Source: Clostridium transplantifaecale | GTDB lineage: Bacteria > Bacillota > Clostridia > Lachnospirales > Lachnospiraceae | Length of the DNA: 64,000 nucleotides | Assembly (NCBI RefSeq): GCF_900626075.1 | Contig: NZ_UYZY01000001.1 | Coordinates: 1-64,000 of the forward strand | Direction: 5' to 3' | Part shown: positions 25,818 to 34,328 of the stretch, one piece after another | How the letters are laid out: the number at the start of each line of letters is the position of its first letter | How positions within the stretch are numbered: the first letter of the stretch is position 1 | The notes under the pieces: generated by a model | The model's database searches: none | What the model was told of the DNA's origin: nothing | Seen by the model: only the letters and a program-made list of their open reading frames with translations | Position numbers and translations under genes: made by a program

Positions 25818-26440
25818 CACAGACAGTATATGTTAAACTCAGCCAGATTACCCAGGTCCATAAGAAGGATATTTTTCTGAGCGATATTGCAGAGGTTTAC
25901 TGCAGTGATAAGAGCACGGCCAGCCGGTGCAAAGCGGTGAAGGTGCAGACGATCCATTCCGATCAGGAAAAGCGGTATATGGGGAGTATTGTGGATGTTG
26001 TCCAGAAGATATCAGAGAACGTTCCGGAAGCGGAAGTAAACAATGTGGGGGAAACTGATTTTATCATCGATTACCAGCCGTCTAAGAAACCCATGTATGC
26101 ATGGCAGTGGATTAAAACGATTTTTGTCTGCCTCGTATGTTTTGCAGGAGCGGCTTTTGCAATTATGACGTTTAATAACGACGCGAGTGTGCTGGATGTG
26201 TTTAAGGAATTGTACCGTCTTGTTATGGGAAAAGAGTCAGACGGGATTACGATTTTAGAGACCTCTTACTCGATTGGTCTGGCGCTTGGTATTGTCGTTT
26301 TCTTTAACCATTTTGCAAAAATCAAGTTGAACACAGATCCGACGCCGCTGGAGGTGGAGATGCGTCTTTACGAGGATAATATCAATAAAACCCTGATTCA
26401 GAATGACGGAAGAAAGGAGTCTGGCATTGATGTTTCTTAG
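25814..26440 (+). CDS. spoVAA: stage V sporulation protein AA
   Basis: A 208-residue protein of the SpoVA machinery, which moves Ca-dipicolinic acid into the forespore and out at germination. The N-terminal half is a soluble domain (VYVKLSQITQVHKKDIFLSDIAEVYC), followed by two hydrophobic segments (about 97-116, IKTIFVCLVCFAGAAFAIM, and about 150-168, SYSIGLALGIVVFFNHF). The N-terminus overlaps the small membrane ORF and the C-terminus overlaps spoVAB, as expected in a compact operon. Confidence 0.93.
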   Translation: MTQTVYVKLSQITQVHKKDIFLSDIAEVYCSDKSTASRCKAVKVQTIHSDQEKRYMGSIVDVVQKISENVPEAEVNNVGETDFIIDYQPSKKPMYAWQWIKTIFVCLVCFAGAAFAIMTFNNDASVLDVFKELYRLVMGKESDGITILETSYSIGLALGIVVFFNHFAKIKLNTDPTPLEVEMRLYEDNINKTLIQNDGRKESGIDVS

Positions 26441-26882
26441 ACAGTCCCTTCTGGCTTTTATCGGTCTTTGCGCCGGCGGCGTCATAGCGGCCGGCGTTTT
26501 TGCTTTTTTGGCTATCATTGGAGTGTTTCCGCGTGTGATAGGAAAGACGGGGACAAACAGGCATATTCTGCTCTATGAGACGGTGATTATTATCGGAGGT
26601 ATATTCGGCAATGTGCTGGATATCTTTGAATTTCCAATGCTGTTTGGAGCCAGAGGACTTGGGATTCCCCTGCTGGGCCATCTCGTTCTGGGACTGTTCG
26701 GACTTGGCAGCGGCATCTTTGTCGGGTGTCTTGTCATGTCCCTGGCGGAGACTCTGAAGGCCCTGCCGGTAATCAGCAGGAGAATCAGGCTGGCCGTCGG
26801 GCTTCAGTATGTAATTTTGTCTGTTGCCCTCGGAAAACTCTTTGGCTGCCTCGTATATTTTCTCGGAGGCATGGGAAATTAA
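26430..26882 (+). CDS. spoVAB: stage V sporulation protein AB
   Basis: About 150 residues, almost entirely membrane-embedded (four predicted helices: LLAFIGLCAGGVIAAGVFAFLAIIGV, ILLYETVIIIGGIFGNVL, LGHLVLGLFGLGSGIFVGCLVM and LQYVILSVALGKLFGCLVYFLGG). ATG 26430 follows AAAGGAG by ten bases; the TTG three bases earlier is also possible. It overlaps the end of spoVAA by 11 bp. Confidence 0.92.
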   Translation: MFLRQSLLAFIGLCAGGVIAAGVFAFLAIIGVFPRVIGKTGTNRHILLYETVIIIGGIFGNVLDIFEFPMLFGARGLGIPLLGHLVLGLFGLGSGIFVGCLVMSLAETLKALPVISRRIRLAVGLQYVILSVALGKLFGCLVYFLGGMGN

Positions 26883-26948
26883 ATCATGGGGACAAAACTA
26901 AATTGGCCGGAGAGAAAAAGTGAACAGATAAGACAGGAGGCATAACAG

Positions 26949-27395
26949 ATGGAAGTAGATAAAAAACAATATGGGGATTACGTAAAACAGATAACACCTG
27001 TCCACAGCACCTTTAAAAATGTGCTGACGGCATTCGTAACGGGAGGTGCTATCTGTACGATTGGGCAGATTCTTCTGAACCTTTTTAAAGAAAACGGGCT
27101 GGAGAAAGATGCTGCCGCAGCATGGACGCTGCTCATTCTGATACTATTAAGCGTCACCCTGACGGGCTTAAACATATTCCAGAAAATCGCAAAGTTCGGC
27201 GGAGCCGGGGCTCTTGTTCCAATCACCGGCTTTGCCAACTCGGTGGCGGCTCCGGCAATCGAGTACAAGGCCGAGGGACAGGTATTCGGAGTAGGCTGTA
27301 AGATATTTACGATTGCCGGCCCTGTTATTCTCTACGGCGTTCTGGTATCATGGGCGCTTGGAGTGATCAGCATGATATTCGGCTTTGGGCTTTAA
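26949..27395 (+). CDS. spoVAC: stage V sporulation protein AC
   Basis: A 148-residue membrane subunit; in Bacillus, SpoVAC acts as a mechanosensitive channel for dipicolinate release. Features are YVKQITPVHSTFKNVLTAFVTGGAICTIGQ near the N-terminus, FGGAGALVPITGFANSVAAPAIEYKAEGQVFGVG in the middle and a final hydrophobic helix. A GACAGGAGGC ribosome site precedes ATG 26949. Confidence 0.96.
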   Translation: MEVDKKQYGDYVKQITPVHSTFKNVLTAFVTGGAICTIGQILLNLFKENGLEKDAAAAWTLLILILLSVTLTGLNIFQKIAKFGGAGALVPITGFANSVAAPAIEYKAEGQVFGVGCKIFTIAGPVILYGVLVSWALGVISMIFGFGL

Positions 27396-27420
27396 AAGTG
27401 AAAGGAAAGGAGCAGTTGAG

Positions 27421-28458
27421 ATGCAGAAGGGAAAAGCCAGTGTAAAATTTGAAAACCAGCCGGTGATACTGGGAGCGGCTTCAATCGTCGGTGAGAAGGA
27501 GGGGGATGGCCCGCTGGCCGCCTGCTTCGACAGGATAGAGCCGGATCCCATGTACGGTCAGGATAACTGGGAAGCGGCAGAGAGTGAATTTCAGAGGCAG
27601 ACAGCTCTCAAATGTCTGGAAAAATCGGGGCTTCGCGAAAGCGAAATCAGATATCTTTTTGCAGGCGATTTGTTAGGCCAGATTGTGGCCACCTCCTTTG
27701 GAGTCCAGGATCTCGGAATACCGATGTTTGGTCTCTACGGCGCCTGTTCAACAATGGGGGAGGCCATGATGCTGGGCTCCATGATTGTTAACGCAGGCTA
27801 TGCCGACCGCGTTATGTCGCTGGCATCCAGCCATTTTGCATCCGCCGAGCGTCAATTCCGCTTTCCGCTTGCCTACGGAAACCAGAGGCCGTTTTCCACA
27901 ACATGGACCGTCACAGGCTGTGGCTCCGTCATCATAGGAAAGGACGGAAAAGGAAGTCCGGCGGCACAGGAAAAGGCATATGCCAAGATAGCGGGAGCCA
28001 CGGCGGGAAAGATTGTGGATATGCAGTCCAGGGACTCCATGAACATGGGGGCTGCGATGGCAATGGCCGCAGTAGACACAATCCTGCAGAATTTCCGTGA
28101 TTTCAATGTAGATCAGAACTATTACGACAAGATTATTACCGGAGACCTGGGTGCCGTGGGACAGAATATCCTGTTTGATTTCATGGATCAGGCCGGATAC
28201 GATGTGAAGGGAATCCACATGGACTGCGGTATGACAATCTTTGATTCGGCCACCCAGGACACCCATTCGGGCGGAAGCGGCTGCGGCTGTTCGGCTGTGA
28301 CGCTGTGCGGTTATATCCTGCCGAAGATCAGGAGCGGAGAGTGGAAGCGGGTGCTCTTTGTGCCTACCGGAGCCCTCCTTTCGCAGATCAGCTTCAACGA
28401 GGGGCAGAATGTCCCGGGAATTGCCCATGGGGTGATTTTGGAGCATATAGGAGGCTGA
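27421..28458 (+). CDS. spoVAD: stage V sporulation protein AD
   Basis: A 345-residue thiolase-fold protein that binds dipicolinic acid. Typical segments are AGDLLGQIVATSFG, LYGACSTMGEAMMLGSM, MSLASSHFASAERQFRFPLAYGNQRP and GSGCGCSAVTLCGYILP. The start is set by AAAGGAGCAGTTGAG before ATG 27421; the frame is open for 12 more codons upstream. It follows spoVAC by 25 bp and precedes spoVAE by 43 bp. Confidence 0.97.
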   Translation: MQKGKASVKFENQPVILGAASIVGEKEGDGPLAACFDRIEPDPMYGQDNWEAAESEFQRQTALKCLEKSGLRESEIRYLFAGDLLGQIVATSFGVQDLGIPMFGLYGACSTMGEAMMLGSMIVNAGYADRVMSLASSHFASAERQFRFPLAYGNQRPFSTTWTVTGCGSVIIGKDGKGSPAAQEKAYAKIAGATAGKIVDMQSRDSMNMGAAMAMAAVDTILQNFRDFNVDQNYYDKIITGDLGAVGQNILFDFMDQAGYDVKGIHMDCGMTIFDSATQDTHSGGSGCGCSAVTLCGYILPKIRSGEWKRVLFVPTGALLSQISFNEGQNVPGIAHGVILEHIGG

Positions 28459-28501
28459 ACATCGAATCCGGGAAGAAGATCCGAAATGGAGGAATAAATT
28501 T

Positions 28502-28858
28502 ATGGATTATGTAAAGGCGTTTATCGTGGGCGGACTGATTTGCGCGGCGGTGCAGATTCTGATGGATAAAACAAAACTTCTGCCGGGCCGCATTATGGTG
28601 CTGCTCGTAGTGACAGGCTCCATCCTGGGCTGGATTGGAATCTACGAACCATTTGCCGAGTGGGCCGGAGCGGGAGCCACAATACCGCTTCTGGGCTTTG
28701 GAAACAGCCTTTGGAAGGGCGTCAGCGAAGCTATCGGCAAGGATGGCCTGCTGGGTCTTTTTAAGGGTGGTTTTACGGCAGGTTCCGCAGGAATATCCGG
28801 GGCGCTGATCTTCGGGTATTTTGCATCCCTGATTTTTAAGCCCAAACTAAAGGATTAA
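28502..28858 (+). CDS. spoVAE: stage V sporulation protein AE
   Basis: A 118-residue membrane protein of the SpoVAE (AEb) type with three or four helices, and the GAGATIPLLGFGNSLWKGV signature shared with SpoVAC. It is the last gene of this spoVA operon; no spoVAF follows. GGAGGAATAAATTT precedes the ATG. Confidence 0.95.
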   Translation: MDYVKAFIVGGLICAAVQILMDKTKLLPGRIMVLLVVTGSILGWIGIYEPFAEWAGAGATIPLLGFGNSLWKGVSEAIGKDGLLGLFKGGFTAGSAGISGALIFGYFASLIFKPKLKD

Positions 28859-28901
28859 AAGAGAGACGGGTCCCGTTAGGGAGCCGGTTAGAACTGGACA
28901 G

Positions 28902-28965
28902 AGAGACAGAGCTCAGGAAAGCCCATGTGCTGCGGCACAGACGGCGCTGCGGTCTGTCTCTTTTT
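28902..28965 (+). terminator. probable terminator of the spoVA operon
   Basis: AGAGACAGA near 28902-28910 can pair with TCTGTCTCT near 28952-28961, and TTTTT follows. A nested ACAGAC/GTCTGT stem is an alternative. The loop is long, so the call is moderate. Confidence 0.5.
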
Positions 28966-29038
28966 GAGCGTCTGCGGAGCCGCCGCGGTCTGCCGATTAC
29001 TGTACGGCACTCCACGTTTTGAGGGCAGATAAAAATAC

Positions 29039-29078
29039 TTGACAAAATCATGTAATTGGCTATACTTGATATTATCAA
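29039..29078 (+). promoter_or_regulatory. promoter and MarR-type operator of the bil operon
   Basis: TTGACA at 29039-29044, a 16-bp spacer and TATACT at 29061-29066 form a strong promoter. A perfect palindrome, TTGATATTATCAA (29066-29078), begins within the -10 element, the expected position for repression by the MarR protein encoded just downstream. Several ATCAAA direct repeats lie between it and the start codon (29085-29155). Confidence 0.7.
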
Positions 29079-29162
29079 ATAAAAAACAAATCAATTGTAG
29101 TAAAAACAGATCAAACGGATGAAACAAATCAAATATGGCAATCAAATCAAACGGAGGTTATC

Positions 29163-29594
29163 ATGTACCAGACATTTGCCTATTACACTTCGATTTTCAG
29201 GGAAGATTTTACAACATTTTGTAAGGGGGAACTTCAGAAGGAGGGAATTTCCCTGGGACTATTATATTTTCTGATTTACATTGGGAAGAAACCGGGCTGT
29301 TCACAGCGGGAGATGGCGGCGGCCGTCCGCTCGGATGAAGGATATGCGGCCAGATCGGTGGAGAAACTTCTGCAGGACGGCTTTATAGGGCGCAGACGTC
29401 ATGAGAAGGACAGGAGGATGGTTCTTCTGACACTTACGGAAAAAGGGGAGCAGACCTTTGAAAAGGCCCATTCATTATTTAAAGAGTGGGACAAAAAAGT
29501 GCTGTCCGCCTTGGATGAGAAGGAAAAAGAGCAGCTTTTTGCCATGCTTAAAAAGATAAAGGAAGCAGGGGAGGGAACGGGATGTACGAAATGA
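29163..29594 (+). CDS. bilQ: MarR family regulator, BilQ-like
   Basis: A 143-residue winged-helix regulator. The core is LLYFLIYIGKKPGCSQREMAAAVRSDEGYAARSVEKLLQDGFIGRRRHEKDRRMVLLTLTEKG (about residues 35-100), with the wing DRRMVLLTLTEKG. It presumably represses its own operon by binding the palindrome over the -10 element. The symbol rests on gene order: a MarR regulator named bilQ accompanies bilR and bilS in some bilirubin-reducing gut Clostridia. The 3' end overlaps bilR by 13 bp. GGAGG precedes ATG 29163. Confidence 0.85.
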   Translation: MYQTFAYYTSIFREDFTTFCKGELQKEGISLGLLYFLIYIGKKPGCSQREMAAAVRSDEGYAARSVEKLLQDGFIGRRRHEKDRRMVLLTLTEKGEQTFEKAHSLFKEWDKKVLSALDEKEKEQLFAMLKKIKEAGEGTGCTK

Positions 29595-30703
29595 TCAATT
29601 CTCCATTTACGCTCCGCGGTCTGACGCTCAAAAACAGGATTATATTTGCTCCGACCACGATGGGACTGAAGGAGGAGGAGTATCTGGAACGGATGGGCCG
29701 GATAGCCGCAGGAGGCGCGGCAATGCTGACAGTAGGGGATGTTCCCGTCCTGAGGCACAGTCTGTTTGAAAAATCGCTGTACAGCAGGAAGGGATTTGAA
29801 TTCTACAGCAGGCTGACGGATATCATACATAGAAACGGGGCAAAAGCCTGTGCCCAGCTTCATGTGTCGGATTCCGACTTAAAAGGAATGCTCCGCTATA
29901 TACCGGGAGTCCTGACGAAGAAAATTACGCCCGACCGGCTGAGGTTTTTGATGAATGAGAGAACCGGCCCATATATCAGCCGAATCCCCGAAAAAAGGGT
30001 GAAGGAGATTACGTCATCCTTTTCGGAGGCGGCAAAACTGGCTGAAAAGGCCGGTTTCGACATGATACAGATTCACGGAGACAGAATGTGCGGAAGCTTC
30101 AGCTCCGCCGTTTTTAATCGCAGGAAGGACTGCTACGGCGGCTCTGCCGAAAACCGCGCCAGATTCGCGTCTGAGGCCGTCGCGGCCGTGAGACGGGCGC
30201 TTCCGGACATGCCTATAGAGTATAAGCTGGCTGTGCGCCAGGAGAATCCCCACTACGGCAATGCGGGAATCCTGCTGGAGGAACTGCCGGTCTTTCTGCC
30301 AATTCTTCAGGATGCCGGTGTGGACTGCTATCATGTAGCCCTGGCGGATCACACTTTACTGTCGGATACGATACCGCCGAAATCCCATCCGTATTTTTCG
30401 GATGAAGGCTGTTTCCTGAAATACTGCGACGAGGTGAGGAAATATACCTCCCTTCCGGTCTGTGGGGTAGGCGGGCTGACCAGTCCGGACTTTATAGAAG
30501 AACAGCTTCAAAAATCCAGAATCGATTATGCCGCCATGAGCCGCCAGTTGATCGCCGATCCGCAGTGGCCGGCAAAGACGGCAGGAGAGAACCAGGAGAA
30601 AATAAGAACCTGCGTCCGGTGTAACAGGGAATGCCTGGGAGGAATGATGGAACACAGGGGAGTTCATTGTATTTACGACGGAAGACAGGAGGAAAAAAAA
30701 TGA
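29582..30703 (+). CDS. bilR: bilirubin reductase BilR (old yellow enzyme family)
   Basis: A 373-residue flavin reductase with the OYE TIM barrel only (no C-terminal FAD/NAD domain). Near the start is SPFTLRGLTLKNRIIFAPTTMG; near the end a cysteine cluster CVRCNRECLGGMMEHRGVHC suggests a 4Fe-4S site. The OYE substrate motif, usually HxxH or HxxN, is HGDR here (residues 165-168, IQIHGDRMCGSF), the Asp-Arg pair that, as I recall, marks the bilirubin reductases converting bilirubin to urobilinogen. The flavodoxin gene directly downstream and the MarR gene upstream match the bilRS/bilQ context. The start at 29582 is supported by GGGAGGG six bases upstream. Confidence 0.85.
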   Translation: MYEMINSPFTLRGLTLKNRIIFAPTTMGLKEEEYLERMGRIAAGGAAMLTVGDVPVLRHSLFEKSLYSRKGFEFYSRLTDIIHRNGAKACAQLHVSDSDLKGMLRYIPGVLTKKITPDRLRFLMNERTGPYISRIPEKRVKEITSSFSEAAKLAEKAGFDMIQIHGDRMCGSFSSAVFNRRKDCYGGSAENRARFASEAVAAVRRALPDMPIEYKLAVRQENPHYGNAGILLEELPVFLPILQDAGVDCYHVALADHTLLSDTIPPKSHPYFSDEGCFLKYCDEVRKYTSLPVCGVGGLTSPDFIEEQLQKSRIDYAAMSRQLIADPQWPAKTAGENQEKIRTCVRCNRECLGGMMEHRGVHCIYDGRQEEKK

Positions 30704-31263
30704 AATATACAATCGTATACAGCAGCAGGACGGGAAATACAAAAATGCTGGCGGATCAGGCGCTGGCGGTATTCAGAAATACAGGAGAGGGAGAATGTCT
30801 CTTTTACGGGGACGCGGCCGCCGCTTTGCAGGAAGGACAGAAGAGAGGGGAAATCGCAGAACGGGCCGATATTCTCTGCGTCGGTTTCTGGACCGACAAG
30901 GGGAATGCGGACGCCGATGCCCTTGCCTTTCTAAAGACGCTGGGAGAAATGGTTTCAGTTCCGGGAAAGCTGATTCTCTTCGGTACGGCCGGCTTTGGTT
31001 CCGACCAGTCCTATTATGACAGAGTGATCGGAAACATCGCTCAGGTACTGCCTAAAGCCGTGAATCCGGCCGCGTATTTCATGTGCCAGGGCAGGATGGC
31101 CTCCACCGTGCTGGAACGCTACCAGGCTATGCTGGAGGCCGATCCCGGGGACGGCAGGGCCAGTCGGATGATAGAAAATTACCATGCGGCCTTGTCCCAT
31201 CCGGGACAGGAAGATTTCACCGCATTTAAGCAATTTTTGGAGAAAATAATTGGAACCAAGTGA
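30700..31263 (+). CDS. bilS: flavodoxin family protein BilS
   Basis: A 187-residue flavodoxin-like protein with the FMN phosphate loop IVYSSRTGNTKMLADQ at the N-terminus and GFWTDKGNADADALAFL and ILFGTAGFGSDQSYYD later. It probably delivers electrons to, or stabilises, the reductase encoded upstream; a flavodoxin-like bilS is known next to bilR in gut Clostridia. ATG 30700 follows GACAGGAGG and overlaps the end of bilR by four bases (ATGA). A strong bidirectional terminator follows. Confidence 0.85.
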   Translation: MKYTIVYSSRTGNTKMLADQALAVFRNTGEGECLFYGDAAAALQEGQKRGEIAERADILCVGFWTDKGNADADALAFLKTLGEMVSVPGKLILFGTAGFGSDQSYYDRVIGNIAQVLPKAVNPAAYFMCQGRMASTVLERYQAMLEADPGDGRASRMIENYHAALSHPGQEDFTAFKQFLEKIIGTK

Positions 31264-31268
31264 AAACC

Positions 31269-31325
31269 AGCCCGGGCCGCGAAAGACAAATGTATTTATC
31301 TGTCTTTCGCGGCCCGGGCTGATTT
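31269..31325. terminator. strong bidirectional terminator
   Basis: A perfect 20-bp stem (31269-31288 with 31301-31320) sits between bilS and the convergent penicillin-binding protein gene, with a T-containing tail on the plus strand and an A-rich stretch that becomes T-rich on the minus strand. Confidence 0.93.
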
Positions 31326-31335
31326 TATGCCGCCT

Positions 31336-34056
31336 TTAACCGTTTGGTCCCGCCGGGACGATCGGGATAGTATTGCCGTCCCCGGAGGAATGCGGATAAG
31401 TATAATATTCATTGGCCGGCCGCGAGTACGGGGCCGTAGTTTCAGGAATATAACCGGGGCCGTAGGGGATGTCGCTTCCTTCCGCTCCCGAAGGATCGAT
31501 AATCGTGGAAGAGCCGTTATGTACGGTACAGTAATCCGGCATTGCGTAGTAAGAGTCGTCGGTAATACCCTCATCCGCCGGTACAGCCATAAAGGTGCGC
31601 GCCTCCTGCTGGTCCTCCGGACAGAATGCGGTAGGACGTCCGCCTGACGCCGTGCAGACAGTGACTCTCACATGATGGTCACAGGCCTCGGTTGGGACGG
31701 TTCCCTTGGCAAAATACTCGGTGTAGACGGCATTGCCTCTCGGGTCACTGCTGCAGACGCCGGATACGGCCAGCTTGCCTGATTTCCTGCACACTTGGGC
31801 AGTCTCAATACTGTCGGGTACGGGGAAGCCGGGATCGGAGAGCCCTTCGTGGACCCTGGTCATAATCTTGCGCCAGATACGTTTCGTAAAGCTGGTGCCG
31901 CCGTTTATGTTGCCGCGTGAATCCTTCAGTTTCTGGTTGTTGTCGCATCCGCCCCAGATACCTGCGGTATAGTACGGGGAATAGCCGACAAACCAGATAT
32001 CTTTATTATCTGTTGTGGTTCCGCTCTTTCCGGCGGTCGTCATGCCCGGGACTGCAGCCGCGGTTCCGGTTGCATTGACACCGGCGCCGGGTCTTGAATA
32101 GAGGACATTACTCTGCATAACGTCCGTCATCGCGTCGGTCAGCAGGAAAGCGGTGGAGTCCTTTAATACTTGTCTTGTCTCAGGCACATTTTCAATCAGT
32201 ACCTTGCCGTTGCGGTCCAGAATTCTAGTAAAGAAAATCGGTTTTGTATAGGTGCCGTTGTTTGCAATGGAAGCAAACGCATTAGTCAGTTCCAGGTTTG
32301 TAACACCCTTTGTAATACCGCCGAGGGCGGTCGACAGGTTCAAATCAGAGGAGACGAGGGTGGTAATGCCGAGCTTCTCCGCATATTCCACACCGAGCTG
32401 GGGCGTTACCGTCTCAGCCATGCACCGCAGGGCGATAATGTTCATAGAATAAACGATACCGTCACGGATGGAGTGATATCCTTTGTAGTCGCTTCCCCAC
32501 CAGTTCCTGAATGTTTTGGTGCCTACCGTATAAGAGGCATCGTAGTATACGGAGGCAAGCGTCGCTCCGCAGGTGTCGATGGCCGGCGCAAAGGATGTAA
32601 TTACCTTGAAGGTCGATCCCGGCTGTCTCGGCGTGTTGGTGGCCCTGTTTAAGGTACGGTTCGCCGTCTTCTCGCCGCGTCCGCCGCTGATAGCCTTGAC
32701 ATAGCCGGTGGACTGCTCGATCAGGACAAAGGATGCCTGAGGCTGAAGCGTGATATGGGAGGATTCTCCAATCACCTGATCGCCTTCCTTCAGCAGATAC
32801 GCCTTGTATTCATCGATCGCCGCCTGTATCTCGGCCTCACTGTCAAACAGGCCTTCATAGCTTGTCTGTCCCTTGACCTGACGGAAATAGGTCTTCATTG
32901 TCTCCTGGGAGAAATGCTCCGTTGTCCCGTCCGCATGTGTGACGGAGAGACGGTATTCCACGGAAAGACGGGCTGCGTCGTAGTTTTCCGGATTATTGAT
33001 TTCCTCGTCCACGATGGCCTGTATGGCCGGATCCTGAGGCGTTTCAATCTGGAGCCCGCCGCTGTACAGCAGATTGTAGGCCTGGGTGTTCGTATAGCCG
33101 AACTCCTCTTTCAGGGCTTCCGTCACCTGCTCGATGAGCTCGTCCGTATAGTAGGAGTAAGGGGTGGTATTCTCCTTAATTGCGAGATCCACGTTCTGGA
33201 TACGGGAATAAACGTCGTCGGCCAGAGCCTCCTCCTGTTCTTCCTTTGTAATATATCCCTGGTTGTACATCTCCTGGAGGATGACTTCCCTGCGCTCCGC
33301 ATTGTCCTCGGGGCCGGATACCGGATTTAAACGGGCCGGGTTCTTCGTGATGCCTGCGATAACGGCGCATTCGGAAAGTGTCAGTTCCGATACATCCTTA
33401 TTGAAATACCGCAGGGCCGCGGCCTTGACGCCGAGGGTGTTCTTTCCGAGGTTAATCGTGTTTAAGTAGTTGGTAAGAATAATTTTCCGGTCTACATTCT
33501 TTGTGAGCTGTAGGGCCAGGTACTGTTCCTGTATCTTTCGTTCAATCTTTGCGCCGTCGCTGGTCTCCATACCGCCGTTAAACACGGTGTTCTTGATGAG
33601 CTGCTGGGTCAGGGTGCTGGCTCCGCCGCTGTAATTATGGGTCAGGACGCCGACTGCTGCCCTGGTGATGGAGCGGAGGTCGATTCCGTTGTGCTGCCAG
33701 AAACGGGAGTCCTCAATTGCCACAAAGGCGTCGATGAGATCCTGCGGCAACTCGTCATAGGTAGCTTCAATACGGTTGGAATCGGTGCCTATCAGAGTAT
33801 CGGTTACCTCGCCGTTCGCGTTATAAATAGTGGAAAAATAACCGCTGGGTGCGAAGCTGTCCGGATTAAAGTCCGGCGAACTGTCGATAATTCCTTTCAG
33901 CATACCGATCCCTGTGCTGATTCCCGCTGCTGTAATAAAGAGAAACAGGACAAAAACCGTTTTAAAAAAAGATAAGAATACCTTATTTGTATATTTTTTC
34001 TTCCGGGAGCTGGCTGCCTTTATTCTTCGTTTAGTTGATTTTCTGCCATAATTCAT
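31336..34056 (-). CDS. class A penicillin-binding protein (transglycosylase/transpeptidase)
   Basis: A 906-residue bifunctional peptidoglycan synthase. A basic cytoplasmic N-terminus and one membrane helix (about 27-56) precede the GT51 domain with EDSRFWQHNGID (115-126), GGASTLTQQLIKN and later RKIQEQYLALQL. The transpeptidase domain carries STFK (Ser481), SMN and KSGTT (about 676-680). The C-terminal tail is Pro/Gly/Tyr/Ser-rich and follows a segment with four cysteines (SDPRGN...CDHHVRVTVC). It is a single minus-strand gene convergent with bilS. Confidence 0.96.
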   Translation of the reverse strand: MNYGRKSTKRRIKAASSRKKKYTNKVFLSFFKTVFVLFLFITAAGISTGIGMLKGIIDSSPDFNPDSFAPSGYFSTIYNANGEVTDTLIGTDSNRIEATYDELPQDLIDAFVAIEDSRFWQHNGIDLRSITRAAVGVLTHNYSGGASTLTQQLIKNTVFNGGMETSDGAKIERKIQEQYLALQLTKNVDRKIILTNYLNTINLGKNTLGVKAAALRYFNKDVSELTLSECAVIAGITKNPARLNPVSGPEDNAERREVILQEMYNQGYITKEEQEEALADDVYSRIQNVDLAIKENTTPYSYYTDELIEQVTEALKEEFGYTNTQAYNLLYSGGLQIETPQDPAIQAIVDEEINNPENYDAARLSVEYRLSVTHADGTTEHFSQETMKTYFRQVKGQTSYEGLFDSEAEIQAAIDEYKAYLLKEGDQVIGESSHITLQPQASFVLIEQSTGYVKAISGGRGEKTANRTLNRATNTPRQPGSTFKVITSFAPAIDTCGATLASVYYDASYTVGTKTFRNWWGSDYKGYHSIRDGIVYSMNIIALRCMAETVTPQLGVEYAEKLGITTLVSSDLNLSTALGGITKGVTNLELTNAFASIANNGTYTKPIFFTRILDRNGKVLIENVPETRQVLKDSTAFLLTDAMTDVMQSNVLYSRPGAGVNATGTAAAVPGMTTAGKSGTTTDNKDIWFVGYSPYYTAGIWGGCDNNQKLKDSRGNINGGTSFTKRIWRKIMTRVHEGLSDPGFPVPDSIETAQVCRKSGKLAVSGVCSSDPRGNAVYTEYFAKGTVPTEACDHHVRVTVCTASGGRPTAFCPEDQQEARTFMAVPADEGITDDSYYAMPDYCTVHNGSSTIIDPSGAEGSDIPYGPGYIPETTAPYSRPANEYYTYPHSSGDGNTIPIVPAGPNG

Positions 34057-34328
34057 AGGAGCCTCCTTTATAAGCTATCATTATAGCAAAAGTTACCTGA
34101 TAAATAAATACTATTGTCATGAAATTTTTTTTACGTTATTATGAACAGAGAGGCTTTTACGTTACTGTCCTCAGGCGGAATTCCGTGCACCGCAAAGTAT
34201 GCTGCCGGGCATGCAGGGGGACAGTGACGAAGACAGGGAAGGGAGCAAAAAATGTGAAAGCTGCATATTTTCAGTGTGGAAAAAGGGCCGGTTCCCATAG
34301 TGTAAAGCCGGGATGCAGGAGGTAACAG

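Noticed and set aside
34119..34325. 68-codon frame upstream of YigZ
   Set aside because: No ribosome site, low-complexity start, and no similarity I recognise.
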